A stretch of 64,000 nt of DNA from Lysinibacillus sp. FSL W8-0992 (GTDB lineage: Bacteria > Bacillota > Bacilli > Bacillales_A > Planococcaceae), in contig NZ_JBBOZQ010000001.1 of assembly GCF_038008685.1 (NCBI RefSeq), positions 434,001-498,000 on the forward strand, in the 5' to 3' direction. Position 1 is the stretch's first letter, and each line of letters begins with the position of its first letter. Made by a program: the position numbers and the translations under genes. This document shows, piece after piece, positions 18,451 through 28,023 of the stretch. A model generated the notes under the pieces. It was not told the origin of the DNA. It saw nothing but the letters and a program-made list of their open reading frames with translations, and made no database searches.

Positions 18451-19071
18451 TCACTTTTCGACAGATAACCAAAAGAAATCAATTATCTCTTTCGCCGCTA
18501 AAGGCACTGTTTGAAATAATCTTTTTCCTTCCCCATCTTTAAAATAGCCCACTGACATCAATGCCATAAATGTATGGGCAAAAAATTCAGCATTCCCATT
18601 GCGAATCGTGCCCTTTTCCATTTCATTTTGCATCGAGTGCTCAATCGTTTTATACATTTCATTTTCTGATGTATGGACTTCTTTTAATTGAGTATTTGAT
18701 AAATTAATTGTAGCTTCACGCATAAAGTTCTTCATATCAATATCAACAGTTGCCGATAAATGTACTTCAACTAGTTGTTCTAATCGCACTTTGAATGGAA
18801 TGGGCTGTTCTAAAATTCGTTCAATATGCAGCCTAATTCTATGCATCATTTCAACCAAAGCCGATGTATATAAATCCCCTTTAGTTGGGTAATAGTAATA
18901 AATCGTAGCTTTCGTAACATTACAGGCTTTCGCAACATCGTCCATGGACACATTTTTGTAGCCCTCTTTAATAAATAGCATCGTTGCTGTTTCTAAGACT
19001 ATATCTTTTGTAGGTTTAGACTTATCATCATGGCGAGGTCTTCCTAGAACACGCGGTGATTGTTTCAACAA
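18451..19071 (-). CDS. TetR/AcrR family regulator of the MMPL transporter
   Basis: A repressor of about 206 residues. The TTG at 19071 follows AAGGAGG by five bases; the adjacent TTG at 19068 is an equal alternative. The helix-turn-helix is VSMDDVAKACNVTKATIYYYYPTKGDLY, followed by a helical ligand domain. It is divergent from the MMPL gene with a 120-base control region containing AT-rich inverted sequences such as TTAATTAA, so it probably represses that transporter. The inducer is unknown. Confidence 0.88.
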   Translation of the reverse strand: MLKQSPRVLGRPRHDDKSKPTKDIVLETATMLFIKEGYKNVSMDDVAKACNVTKATIYYYYPTKGDLYTSALVEMMHRIRLHIERILEQPIPFKVRLEQLVEVHLSATVDIDMKNFMREATINLSNTQLKEVHTSENEMYKTIEHSMQNEMEKGTIRNGNAEFFAHTFMALMSVGYFKDGEGKRLFQTVPLAAKEIIDFFWLSVEK

Positions 19072-19191
19072 GATCGCCTCCTTATAATGTGTTCTTTTAA
19101 ACATATTATAACATATCAAAACTTCTTTATTGATTAATTAACCTTCTAGTATATATAATTAATAATAATTACACGAAACGGAGGTTTTCTC

Positions 19192-21378
19192 ATGAAAAAA
19201 CACCCTCTTGAGCAATGGGGCTCAATGGTAGCAAGTAAAAAAGGGCGTTTTTTAGCACTCGGATGCTGGGTTTTACTTGTTGTTGTCCTCTCGTTTGCTT
19301 GGCCACAAATTAACAGTATTGAAAGTGAGTCCGGTAAAAATTTACCTGATACTGAGATGTCCGAGCAAGCAGCAGCAATTATTGCTGAAGAATTTCCTAA
19401 TGATGCAGGGACACCATTATTACTCGTTTGGCATAGAGAAAGCGGCCTAACAAATGATGATTTTGCAGCTATCCAAAAGGTTTACGCAGAGCTTAAAACA
19501 AATCCTTTAGAGCATCAAACGCTCATACCACCTTATGATGCAATGCCTCCACAGGCTTTTTCTGCATCTACATCTGACAATGGCTCCACTCTTGTCACAC
19601 CTGTGTTCTTTGAAAAAGGTGTTGCAACAGATATGTTACAAGAGAGCCTAGATTCCTTAACGAAAACAATGGACTCGAATAATGTGCAATTGGATAAAGA
19701 CTTAACAAGTGACGCTCTTCATGTTCGTTATTCTGGTCCAGTTGGTATTGCAACAGATGCTGTTAGCTTATTCTCACAAGCTGATGTGAAATTAATGATA
19801 GCGACAGTGCTTCTTGTATTAGTGTTATTAATTTTAATTTATCGTTCTCCATTACTTGCCATTATCCCACTAATTGTTGTAGGGCTTGCTTACGGTGTAA
19901 TTAGCCCAACACTTGGCTTCATTGCAGAGCAAGGATGGATTGATAAAGATTCACAAGCTGTATCGATTATGACAGTTTTACTATTTGGTGCAGGAACAGA
20001 TTATTGCTTATTTTTAATTTCAAAATACCGTGAAATTTTATTTGAAGTTGAGGATAAAGCTGCAGCGATGAAGCTCGCTGTTAAGGAATCGGGTGGCGCT
20101 ATTATGATGAGTGCCCTAACGGTTGTTATTGGTTTAGCTACCCTTAGTCTTGCCCATTATGGCTCATTCCAACGCTTCGCAGTTCCATTTAGCTTTGGCG
20201 TGTTAGTAATGGGAATTGCTGCACTTGTTGTATTGCCAGCGATTCTCGTTGTTATAGGGCGAGTAGCCTTTTTCCCATTCACGCCACGTACAGAGGAAAT
20301 GGCAAAGAGAAAAGGCAAAAAACAACATAAATCTTCACATAAAGTTAGTCATAAAATTGGACGCTTTGTAACACATAAGCCATGGATTGTTATTGTTATC
20401 ACTCTCCTGCTTCTTGGCGGTTTAGCATCATTTGTACCACGCATTCAATATACATTTGACTTATTGTCTTCATTCCCAGAAGATATGCCGTCACGTGAGG
20501 GCTTCACTTTAATAGAAGAAAATTTTTCACCTGGTGAACTGGCACCTGTTCAGCTAGTCATCGACACGCAAGGTAGTGATATCAATTTACAACAACAGCT
20601 TGCAAACATTTCATATATTGATAATGTTTCTGATGTACAAATTGGTACGAAAAACAACTCTATTCAATTATATGAATTATCATTGAATGCAAATCCTTAT
20701 GCAAAAGAGTCTTTAGAACATATTCCAGAGCTGAAGGCTGAAGTAGTTCAGTTACTTGAAGACACGGGTATTAAAGACGCTGATACGCACGTATGGATTG
20801 GTGGAGAAACAGCAAGTCAATATGATACAAAACAAGTTACTGAGCGTGATGAATCTGTCATCATGCCGACAATGATTGCTTTAATAGCTTTATTATTATT
20901 TGTCTATTTACGTTCAGTAACAGCAACTGTATATCTGCTCGCTACAGTCATTATTTCTTATTTTGGTGCACTTGGCGCAGGTTGGCTTATTTTGCATTAT
21001 GTCATGGGGGCAGAGGCAATTGCAGGCTCTATTCCGCTATATGCCTTTGTATTTTTAGTTGCACTTGGCGAGGATTATAATATCTTCATGATTTCAGAGA
21101 TTTGGAAGAAACGAAAAACGAAGGATCATTTAACAGCGGTAGAAGAAGGCGTTGTGCATACAGGTAGTGTTATTACATCTGCAGGGCTTATTTTAGCAGG
21201 TACGTTCGCAGTGCTTGCTACACTACCAATTCAAGTACTTGTACAATTCGGGGTTGTGACGGCTATTGGTATATTGCTCGATACGTTTATTGTGCGACCT
21301 TTACTTGTCCCAGCTATTACAACAGTGCTTGGCAAATATGCATTTTGGCCAGGATCCCTATTTAAAAGAGGGAATTAA
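19192..21378 (+). CDS. MMPL/RND-family membrane transporter
   Basis: A 728-residue protein with 12 predicted membrane helices in two halves, each with a large extracytoplasmic loop (about 35-200 and 415-550), the MMPL/YdgH layout. GAGTDYCLFLISKYRE (around 265) and its second-half equivalent ALGEDYNIFMISEIWK are the charged helix motifs used in proton relay. Members export lipids, drugs or other hydrophobic compounds. The divergent TetR gene is the likely repressor, suggesting induction by a toxic substrate. Confidence 0.92.
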   Translation: MKKHPLEQWGSMVASKKGRFLALGCWVLLVVVLSFAWPQINSIESESGKNLPDTEMSEQAAAIIAEEFPNDAGTPLLLVWHRESGLTNDDFAAIQKVYAELKTNPLEHQTLIPPYDAMPPQAFSASTSDNGSTLVTPVFFEKGVATDMLQESLDSLTKTMDSNNVQLDKDLTSDALHVRYSGPVGIATDAVSLFSQADVKLMIATVLLVLVLLILIYRSPLLAIIPLIVVGLAYGVISPTLGFIAEQGWIDKDSQAVSIMTVLLFGAGTDYCLFLISKYREILFEVEDKAAAMKLAVKESGGAIMMSALTVVIGLATLSLAHYGSFQRFAVPFSFGVLVMGIAALVVLPAILVVIGRVAFFPFTPRTEEMAKRKGKKQHKSSHKVSHKIGRFVTHKPWIVIVITLLLLGGLASFVPRIQYTFDLLSSFPEDMPSREGFTLIEENFSPGELAPVQLVIDTQGSDINLQQQLANISYIDNVSDVQIGTKNNSIQLYELSLNANPYAKESLEHIPELKAEVVQLLEDTGIKDADTHVWIGGETASQYDTKQVTERDESVIMPTMIALIALLLFVYLRSVTATVYLLATVIISYFGALGAGWLILHYVMGAEAIAGSIPLYAFVFLVALGEDYNIFMISEIWKKRKTKDHLTAVEEGVVHTGSVITSAGLILAGTFAVLATLPIQVLVQFGVVTAIGILLDTFIVRPLLVPAITTVLGKYAFWPGSLFKRGN

Positions 21379-21396
21379 CGCTTTAAATAATTTTAC

Positions 21397-21422
21397 AAAA
21401 GGCATCAATCTTGATGCCTTTT
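21397..21422 (+). terminator. Terminator of the MMPL gene
   Basis: Perfect 12-base stem (21397-21408 with 21411-21422) with a very short loop, ending in a T-rich stretch, 20 bases after the stop. Confidence 0.85.
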
Positions 21423-21539
21423 GCTATTTTTTTAATTAGATAAGAACATTCCCTACTATATTAAATGTACTTTTCAGGCATTGCCTTTTTCTATTAAGCT
21501 ACTTGCCATATTCAAATAGTCGTTTTTTTAATTATTTGC

Positions 21540-21770
21540 AGCAAACTATTAGCGACTTTCACCTACGTCACCTTGAAGGCCAGAGCGACCTCGCGGCTGA
21601 ATTATCAACGGCGTCGGCTTCCTGCGGGACACACAGGACGTCAGAGGCAACAAACGGCGCGCTAGTGACTATTGTGGCTTACATCGTGCCCGCTGAAAGC
21701 GCAGTGAATTTTCCCGCTATAAGAAGGTCCTCCAGAATGCTACGACGCTGATAGTAGTTCGCATATCCGT
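21540..21770. repeat. GC-rich dispersed repeat core without the terminal motif
   Basis: A GC-rich island in an otherwise AT-rich gap. It includes TGTGGCTTACATCGTGCCCGC followed by TGAAAGCGCAGTGAATTTT, which parallels the cores at 10050-10085 and 29715-29750. The 82-residue plus-strand open frame at 21503-21751 is composed of this repeat and is not credible as a gene. Confidence 0.65.
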
Positions 21771-21847
21771 ATGTAGAAAAAATGAATAGCAACAGTCACC
21801 CTTTTTCATAAAAAGACTATAGACATTTGAGTTTAGTCTACAGAAAA

Positions 21848-21888
21848 AATCCCACCGACAAGCTCTGTAATAGCTTATTGGTGGGATT
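21848..21888 (-). terminator. Terminator of the DHA2 efflux gene
   Basis: Arms at 21848-21864 and 21872-21888 form a long stem built on AATCCCACC/GGTGGGATT. The T/A-rich flanks suit termination in both directions. It lies 14 bases past the minus-strand efflux gene. Confidence 0.75.
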
Positions 21889-21901
21889 CTTTTTTATGAT
21901 A

Positions 21902-23416
21902 TTAGTTTGTTGGTTTTTTTAAATCCATTGTAGCAGCTGCACTTTCAACTTTTACACGTTTTAAGAAGAACGCAAGTATTAATGCGAGAACTGTAACGAA
22001 TGCCGCGATTAAGAATGAATGTGTAATACCATCTAGTAGAGCTGTTTGCATAATTTGATCTTGCATTTGTTGCATTTGCTCTGCTGTAGGTGCAGCACCT
22101 GATTGCGCTGCTTTTGCCTTAGCATCTGCAATTAAGTCTGCAGCTGTTGATTTAGTACGGTTATTCATAAATGTAACTAATACAGCACTACCAATAGCTC
22201 CTGCTACTTGTTGTAATGTATTATTGATCGCTGTACCATGTGGATTCATCATTTGTGGTAATTGATTTAAACCGTTTGTCATAATAGGCATCATAACCAT
22301 CGACATACCGAACATACGAATTGTATACATCGATACGATGAATGTATAGCTAGAATCAAGTGCTAATTTTGTTAATCCAAATGTTGCGATTGTTGTAATC
22401 GTTAGACCAATGATTGCCAAAATACGTGGTCCGAATTTATCGAAAAGTTTACCAGTAATAGGTGACATAATCCCCATTACAAGTGCCCCAGGAAGCATCA
22501 TTAAACCAGCTTCAAATGGTTCAATACCGCGAATTGATTGCACATACGCAGGTGTTAAAATCATCCCAGAGAACATCGCCATTGAAATGATTACTGAGAT
22601 AGCAGAACCTAATGCAAACATCGGATATTTGTAAATACGTAACTCTAGTAAAGGTTGATCCATACGTAATTGTTTAAAGATGAAGATAAGTAAGGAAATA
22701 AAACCGATTGAAATCGTACCGTAAACCCAAGGACTAGACCATCCTTTGTCACCTGCAGTACTGAAACCGTATAAAATACCACCAAATGCTACTGTTGATA
22801 ATAATACAGAAGGAACATCTAAGTGCACTTTACGTGTTTCCATAACGTTATCTAATTTCCAAATACCAAATAGCAGACTAATAATCGCAAATGGTATAAT
22901 CATTTGGAACAGCATACGCCAGTCATGATGTTCTACGATATAACCCGATAATGTCGGGCCAATCGCCGGTGCAGCAATCATAACTAAACCGAAAATACCC
23001 ATTGCTGCTCCACGTTTTTCTTTCGGGAAGCTAGTCAGCATTACGTTCATTAATAATGGTGACATACTAGCAGCCCCTGCCGCTTGCACCATACGTCCTG
23101 CAAGTAACATACCAAAGCTTGGAGCAAAGCCAGCCATAATTGTACCTATTGTAAAAATAGACATGGCAGTAATAAATAAATGTCTATTTTTAAAGCGTGT
23201 CACAAAGAATGCTGAAGCAGGTACTAAAATACCACTTACAAGCATATAACCAGTTGCAAGCCATTGTACCTTTGCATACGTAATATCAAAATCTTTCATG
23301 ATTGTTGGCAACGCAACATTTAACAATGTATTGTTAAGAAAAGCAACAAAAGCACCCACGAACAAAATAGCAATCATGCCATAAGGGGGCTTTTTCATTG
23401 TTAAGTCATTATTCAT
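21902..23416 (-). CDS. DHA2 family MFS multidrug efflux permease
   Basis: A 504-residue major facilitator protein of the 14-helix DHA2 (EmrB/QacA) branch. WLATGYMLVSGILVP in helix 2 and GRMVQAAGAASMSPLLMNVM (about 107-126) match the drug:proton antiporter motifs, and the C-terminal half has the ATAINNTLQQVAGAIGSAV signature. It exports structurally unrelated toxic compounds using the proton gradient. A divergent TetR gene with an operator-like palindrome between them is the likely regulator. Confidence 0.92.
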   Translation of the reverse strand: MNNDLTMKKPPYGMIAILFVGAFVAFLNNTLLNVALPTIMKDFDITYAKVQWLATGYMLVSGILVPASAFFVTRFKNRHLFITAMSIFTIGTIMAGFAPSFGMLLAGRMVQAAGAASMSPLLMNVMLTSFPKEKRGAAMGIFGLVMIAAPAIGPTLSGYIVEHHDWRMLFQMIIPFAIISLLFGIWKLDNVMETRKVHLDVPSVLLSTVAFGGILYGFSTAGDKGWSSPWVYGTISIGFISLLIFIFKQLRMDQPLLELRIYKYPMFALGSAISVIISMAMFSGMILTPAYVQSIRGIEPFEAGLMMLPGALVMGIMSPITGKLFDKFGPRILAIIGLTITTIATFGLTKLALDSSYTFIVSMYTIRMFGMSMVMMPIMTNGLNQLPQMMNPHGTAINNTLQQVAGAIGSAVLVTFMNNRTKSTAADLIADAKAKAAQSGAAPTAEQMQQMQDQIMQTALLDGITHSFLIAAFVTVLALILAFFLKRVKVESAAATMDLKKPTN

Positions 23417-23509
23417 TTATATCCCTCTATTCTTTCTTGTTGTTTTGCGATAAAACTTATTTTATACTCGCAGTCTACTTTTTTCAAGAATTAAGATTAA
23501 AAAATTTTA

Positions 23510-23543
23510 AAACGTTGATATATAAGCGTTTACATTGTAGAAT
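23510..23543 (+). promoter_or_regulatory. TetR promoter with overlapping 22-bp palindrome
   Basis: An imperfect palindrome at 23510-23531 (AAACG...CGTTT, 18 of 22 positions symmetric) overlaps a good sigma-A promoter for the TetR gene: TTGATA at 23515-23520, 17-base spacer, TAGAAT at 23538-23543. This is the expected place for an autoregulating TetR dimer that also controls the divergent efflux gene. Confidence 0.6.
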
Positions 23544-23573
23544 ACGAGTATAATAATTTAAAAAGGTGAGGTC

Positions 23574-24479
23574 ATGAACAAAAAAAAACGACAAATTATC
23601 ACTTCAGCTCGGGAACTTTTTATAGAAAAAGGATTTTTAGATACATCCATTAACGATATTATTAGTGCAGCCAAAGTTTCAAAGGGGACTTTTTACAATC
23701 ATTTCGTTTCCAAAAATGACTGCTTAATTGCCATTTTAGATGAGGGACGTGAAGAGGCTAGTAACCGTCGACATGAACTTCTTTATGGAAAAGACCCTAC
23801 TGATTTAGAAATATTAACACAGCAAGTTGCTGTATTGATGCATGTTAACCGTGAGCATAACTTAGTACAAATTTTTGAATCAATTTTCCATTCACGTGAC
23901 AGTGAACTTAAGAAAATCCTTTTGAATTATCACCTACAAGAATTGGAATGGCTTGCAAATCGACTTGTACAGGTTTTTGGTGAAGAAATTAGACCGATGA
24001 GCTATGAATGTGCTGTACAAACGCTTGGGATGGTTAACCTTTCCTTACGCGCAGTATTAATAGCTGACTATAAATATATAAACCGCGAGGCAATTGTACG
24101 CGTAGCATTACGCAATATAAGCCTAATTATACCTGCCATGCTTGAATCGAAAGAAGTCCTTATTACCGCTGAAATGTTTAACGCTATACAAAACGTAATA
24201 AATTATCAACAAATAAGTAAAGATGTCGTGATTGAGCAATTGCTAGGCTTTACAAAGGGGCTAACAGAGGAAGAAACGATGGAAGGGTTTGAATTTGCAA
24301 CATTCCTTCTAGAAGAACTTCAAAAGCAGAAGCCAAAACTCTTTATTATTGAATCTCTTCTTACTCCTTTCAGAAAAGCTTTTGTCGGAACCGAACATGC
24401 CGCTGAAGCGCGCGATATTGCCAATAATCTATGGCGCTATGTGAAAATGGGTCAGCCACCAGAGCAATGCAAAAAATAA
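23574..24479 (+). CDS. TetR/AcrR family regulator with long C-terminal domain
   Basis: A 301-residue TetR-like regulator, about 100 residues longer than usual. The DNA-binding part is KRQIITSARELFIEKGFLDTSINDIISAAKVSKGTFYNHFVSK (residues 4-46). The extended helical C-terminus is probably the ligand and dimer domain. It is divergent from the DHA2 efflux gene, the usual repressor-pump arrangement. The ATG follows AAAGGTGAGG. Confidence 0.9.
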   Translation: MNKKKRQIITSARELFIEKGFLDTSINDIISAAKVSKGTFYNHFVSKNDCLIAILDEGREEASNRRHELLYGKDPTDLEILTQQVAVLMHVNREHNLVQIFESIFHSRDSELKKILLNYHLQELEWLANRLVQVFGEEIRPMSYECAVQTLGMVNLSLRAVLIADYKYINREAIVRVALRNISLIIPAMLESKEVLITAEMFNAIQNVINYQQISKDVVIEQLLGFTKGLTEEETMEGFEFATFLLEELQKQKPKLFIIESLLTPFRKAFVGTEHAAEARDIANNLWRYVKMGQPPEQCKK

Positions 24480-24491
24480 AATAGCCATATA

Positions 24492-24524
24492 AAAACCCCG
24501 ATTAGGATGACTAATCGGGGTTTT
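24492..24524 (+). terminator. Terminator of the long TetR gene
   Basis: Perfect 14-base stem (24492-24505 with 24511-24524), five-base loop, T-run included in the stem; 12 bases after the stop. Confidence 0.85.
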
Positions 24525-24824
24525 ACATTGAGCAATTTCAGAGATTTCTGCAAGCCTAGTTCGCTATAAGCGCAACGGTTAAATGCAATAAACATGACCA
24601 CTTCTACAATACCTTTAATAGAATTGCAAAAACAAAGACGTTGTCATTCACCACCCGAACTGACATTACTGTTCCATTATGCAAATCCTTTTCGCAGATT
24701 GTTGTATATGTATCCTGATACCATTCGTAATAATCTATTGCGTTGCATTAGCTCATTCCATTCGTTTTCAGTCATCCCCTGCTGTATACTGTTGATACAT
24801 AAAAACAGCTTAGGGGGCGTTTTA
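24525..24824. other. Intergenic region upstream of ypsA
   Basis: A 300-base gap. An open frame runs through it into ypsA, but the codon pattern changes and no ribosome binding site supports a start at 24594. TATACT at 24785-24790 is a possible -10 element for ypsA. Nothing else recognised. Confidence 0.5.
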
Positions 24825-25385
24825 GTGTTACAGCGAATTATAATTACAGGCTATAAACCACACGAACTTGGTATTTTTAATGACAAGCATCCTGGTATCC
24901 CCATTATTAAAAAAGCTTTAGAAAGCCGCTTAAGAGCCTTATTGGATGAAGGTTTGGAATGGGTCATTATTAGTGGTCAACAAGGTGTGGAAACATGGAG
25001 TGCAGAGGTTGTCTTAACGTTAAAAGAGGAATTTCCTAATTTAAAATACGCAATCATCACCCCATTTTTAGAACAAGAAAAGAACTGGCAAGAAATAAAA
25101 CAAGAAAAATATCAGTCACTAGTTGCTCAGGCAGACTTTGTAACAAGTGTGACAAAAAAGCCGTATGAAGCTCCTTGGCAGTTTACTGAAAAAGATAAAT
25201 TTATTATTCAAAACACAGACGGCTTGCTACTAGTTTATGATGAAGAAAATGAGGGCTCCCCGAAGTATATGAAGCGTTTAGCCGAAAAATATATGGAAAA
25301 TAATGACTATACTATTCTAACAATCAACTCCTACGATCTTCAGGTAATCGCAGAGGAAATACAACAGCAACAACAGGATTGGTAG
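24825..25385 (+). CDS. ypsA: YpsA family (DUF1273, SLOG fold) protein
   Basis: A 186-residue protein starting at GTG after AGGGGGCG; YpsA of Bacillus is about 180 residues. IITGYKPHELGIF at the N-terminus and VIISGQQGVETWSAEVVL (about 48-65) form the nucleotide-binding SLOG pattern. In Firmicutes YpsA affects cell division and oxidative-stress survival, with the ligand unsettled. The C-terminus ends in a glutamine-rich tail (QQQQQ). A short orphan gene follows 133 bases downstream, instead of gpsB as in Bacillus. Confidence 0.88.
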   Translation: MLQRIIITGYKPHELGIFNDKHPGIPIIKKALESRLRALLDEGLEWVIISGQQGVETWSAEVVLTLKEEFPNLKYAIITPFLEQEKNWQEIKQEKYQSLVAQADFVTSVTKKPYEAPWQFTEKDKFIIQNTDGLLLVYDEENEGSPKYMKRLAEKYMENNDYTILTINSYDLQVIAEEIQQQQQDW

Positions 25386-25518
25386 ATAATCGAATATCTC
25401 CCCCTACAAGTTAGATAGACAAAAATCTTTAATAAAGATAAATATTGATATAATTTTCTGACAATTTTATAATAGAAGGAATAGTACTTGTTATTATTTT
25501 GAAAGGAGCTGTTGACAT

Positions 25519-25833
25519 TTGAATAGAAAAATCGAAATGATTCTAGAGCCTTCTCCTGTGAATATTTCACACGATACGTATCGTCGTGAGTGCCAGTATA
25601 CGCGAGGGATTCATATTGATGAACAAGAATTCAACGCCATTTTAAATGCAATGTGCCACGATTCACGCTTATATTTTGATTTCCATAATCCACGAAAAGA
25701 GATTAAAAAGGGAACTTATTTAAATGGACACTCCGGTTTAGCACGCAATATTTATGACTACTATAAAGCTCATTACGATATTGAATTGACGGACATTATC
25801 AATGGTAAAGATTTTTACGTAAAAATCGTTTAA
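25519..25833 (+). CDS. Hypothetical protein, 104 residues
   Basis: A small gene starting at TTG ten bases after AAAGGAG. The product has no signal peptide or membrane segment. It contains RRECQYTRGIHIDEQEFNAIL, CHDSRLYFDFHNPRKEIKKG and NGHSGLARNIYDYYKAHYD, and looks like a compact mixed alpha/beta domain. I do not recognise the family. Codon use and the ribosome binding site look normal, so it is probably real. Confidence 0.65.
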   Translation: MNRKIEMILEPSPVNISHDTYRRECQYTRGIHIDEQEFNAILNAMCHDSRLYFDFHNPRKEIKKGTYLNGHSGLARNIYDYYKAHYDIELTDIINGKDFYVKIV

Positions 25834-25843
25834 GTGCCTTTTA

Positions 25844-25920
25844 AGTGCCAGGCACTCAAACAATTTTGAATTTTCCAAATAAAAACCCGCGGAAAGAGCA
25901 GTAAATTTTAAAGCGACCTA
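25844..25920. repeat. Dispersed repeat copy (short form)
   Basis: One copy of the palindromic motif at 25844-25867 followed by a shortened core (CCCGCGGAAAGAGCAGTAAA near 25887-25906). It lacks the long hairpin seen at 9923 and 14416. Confidence 0.75.
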
Positions 25921-25958
25921 TGAAACAATTTTTCTTAAAAACTAGTCTTTCAAAAGCA

Positions 25959-26000
25959 AAAACTACACCTCCCCTTGTCCAACAAGTGAGGTGTAGTTTT
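25959..26000 (-). terminator. Terminator of the MFS gene
   Basis: A 12-base stem (25959-25970 with 25989-26000) plus inner CTTG/CAAG pairing; A/T-rich flanks allow use from either side. It lies 33 bases past the minus-strand MFS stop. Confidence 0.8.
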
Positions 26001-26032
26001 AGAAGCATTTATTCATTTAATGATGATATGAC

Positions 26033-27298
26033 TTATTTCCACAATCCAGCTTTCACCATTTTTTCTTTATTACCGAAAGCAACTAATACAGCAATAATAT
26101 TAATAATTATCATAATTACAATGATGTATAACACAGGTGTGTAGCTTCCTGTAAAGTCAAAAATATAGCCATACGCTGGTAGTGCGATAATACCTGCTAC
26201 TGCCAAGCCGATAGAAACTGTAGAATAGATTTGACTGTAATCTTTATTACCAAATAATGCAGAAGTAATAGCAGGAGCTAATGTTCCGATACAAGCTGAT
26301 ACGAAACCAAATAGGCCAACAGCTGCCACAATTGCAATTGTACTTTGTACAAAGAATATTAATAACAACATAGAAACTAACCCAATTAACATAGCAATAA
26401 TTGTCGTGCTTTTAGCACCAATTTTATCAATTAAATAACCAAAGAGAATAGAACCTAAAAGTACGCCGACCATTAAAGCAGACATAACATTACCAGCAAA
26501 TTTCACACTAAATCCTTGATTCACAAGGTATGTTGGAATGTGAATTGAAAAACTCGCAACAGACGTAATAATAAAGAAGAACAATAGTAATAATGCAAAT
26601 GCTAATGATTTTTTAGCATCTACGAATGAAATACCAGAATTGCTAGTATCTTTTTCTACTTTTTTCTCACTATTGTTATTGTCATCAGCACCATAAGGTA
26701 ACAAACCTTTTTCTTGAGGTGATTTTCTTAAAAAGAAAATAATTGTCGGAACAATAATTACGATAGCTGCAACACCTACCATAATATAAGCACTTCTCCA
26801 CCCTTGATTAGCAATTAAGTTACCAATTATCGGAGATGAGAAAGCTCCAATTAAACCACCTGACGCAGTAATAATACCTAAAGCTAATCCACTGCGTTGT
26901 TTAAACCATTGATTGATTAATACTGGACCTGCTAAAACTGTGATTAATACACCACCAACAGCTAGAGGAATCGCAAGGATATACCAGCCCCACACAGAGC
27001 TCATCATACCGAATAGAGCGAAAGAACCTGCTTGTAAAATAATCGCAACAACAAGTAAAATACGCGTATCATACTTGGCCATTAACTTCCCGCCAATTGG
27101 TAAGAAGATCATCGTCACGATTGATGAAATACTTAGATATAACGTTAAATTCCCTAGACCTACACCAATGTCTTCCGATACTGATGGTAAGAATAGTCCT
27201 GCTGAACTGTTTAGTCCAGACTTAGCTAAACCAACTGTAATACATAAACCTATTAAAACTAGCCATGCAAAGTGAAACTTTTTTTTATTAGCACTCAT
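26033..27298 (-). CDS. MFS transporter, oxalate/formate antiporter-like
   Basis: A 421-residue, 12-helix major facilitator protein. PVLINQWFKQRSGLALGIITASGGLIGAF (helix 4-5) and the second-half YLIDKIGAKSTTII loop resemble the monocarboxylate/OFA branch, which moves organic acid anions. An asparagine- and lysine-rich cytoplasmic loop (about 201-220) joins the halves. No neighbouring enzyme gene identifies the cargo. The ATG follows AAAGGAGAAATAGGGAA. Confidence 0.85.
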   Translation of the reverse strand: MSANKKKFHFAWLVLIGLCITVGLAKSGLNSSAGLFLPSVSEDIGVGLGNLTLYLSISSIVTMIFLPIGGKLMAKYDTRILLVVAIILQAGSFALFGMMSSVWGWYILAIPLAVGGVLITVLAGPVLINQWFKQRSGLALGIITASGGLIGAFSSPIIGNLIANQGWRSAYIMVGVAAIVIIVPTIIFFLRKSPQEKGLLPYGADDNNNSEKKVEKDTSNSGISFVDAKKSLAFALLLLFFFIITSVASFSIHIPTYLVNQGFSVKFAGNVMSALMVGVLLGSILFGYLIDKIGAKSTTIIAMLIGLVSMLLLIFFVQSTIAIVAAVGLFGFVSACIGTLAPAITSALFGNKDYSQIYSTVSIGLAVAGIIALPAYGYIFDFTGSYTPVLYIIVIMIIINIIAVLVAFGNKEKMVKAGLWK

Positions 27299-28023
27299 TT
27301 CCCTATTTCTCCTTTTATTTAAAAGACTTTATTTTACATAAAACTACAAATTTCGCGTTTCAGATGTAATTTGGCGTTTATGCAATGATACGATAGATAA
27401 TTTGTTGTATATTTACATTACTTAACTTGTACCATTAGCCTAAGCTATATGCACAACATTTAAGTAAGATCTACTTTATAAAAAGAATTTACGGCTTCCT
27501 TTGAATTGATTAAATGACGTGGAATCCTTGCACACTGACTATCTCAAAATGCTCCTACACTCTTTTTATTTAGATCTGCGGTAGCTTACTTTTGACATTT
27601 CTGCAAGCAATTTCGCAGTTGATCATTTAACCTCTAAAACCTTGCTACACTAGACTTTATCTTGCTTTCTCCCCACATAAACACCTCCAAAAATTGTGAA
27701 ACTTTTGTGACCTGCAATTTATTTTAACATTAAACTGTTTAATATTAAATTAATTAATTTCACAGAATATTTATTTTTTAACTAAAAAACACTTGACAAA
27801 ACCTTTTCTTGAATTTTTTAGGTTTTATTTCCCGCCCTATTTTTCAATTTTTAACTAGGTAGTTGTAACTAACATCAGAAAAATTCAAAAATAAGTCTTT
27901 ACTACTTCCTACTAAAATTAATATAATCAATCTTAATCATTAGTTTAACGGGAAATCATTTCCTTTATTAGTGATTAATAACTATTTCAAAATAATAAAA
28001 TTATAGGAGGTCTTTAGTGCAAC
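27299..28023. other. 725-base AT-rich intergenic region
   Basis: It separates the divergent MFS and chemoreceptor genes. Inside it, on the minus strand at 27678-27634, is a 14-residue open frame (begins MWGESKI) right after a strong TTGGAGGTGTTT site. Other frames continue beyond the stop with short fragments, so it could be a leader peptide or a gene remnant. Otherwise I see only AT-rich sequence. Confidence 0.45.

Noticed and set aside
21503..21751. 82-residue plus-strand open frame
   Set aside because: It lies within GC-rich dispersed repeat sequence, begins without a ribosome binding site and shows no protein-like pattern.
24594..24824. N-terminal extension of YpsA
   Set aside because: The frame is open, but there is no ribosome binding site at 24594. 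The GTG at 24825 follows AGGGGGCG and gives the usual family length.
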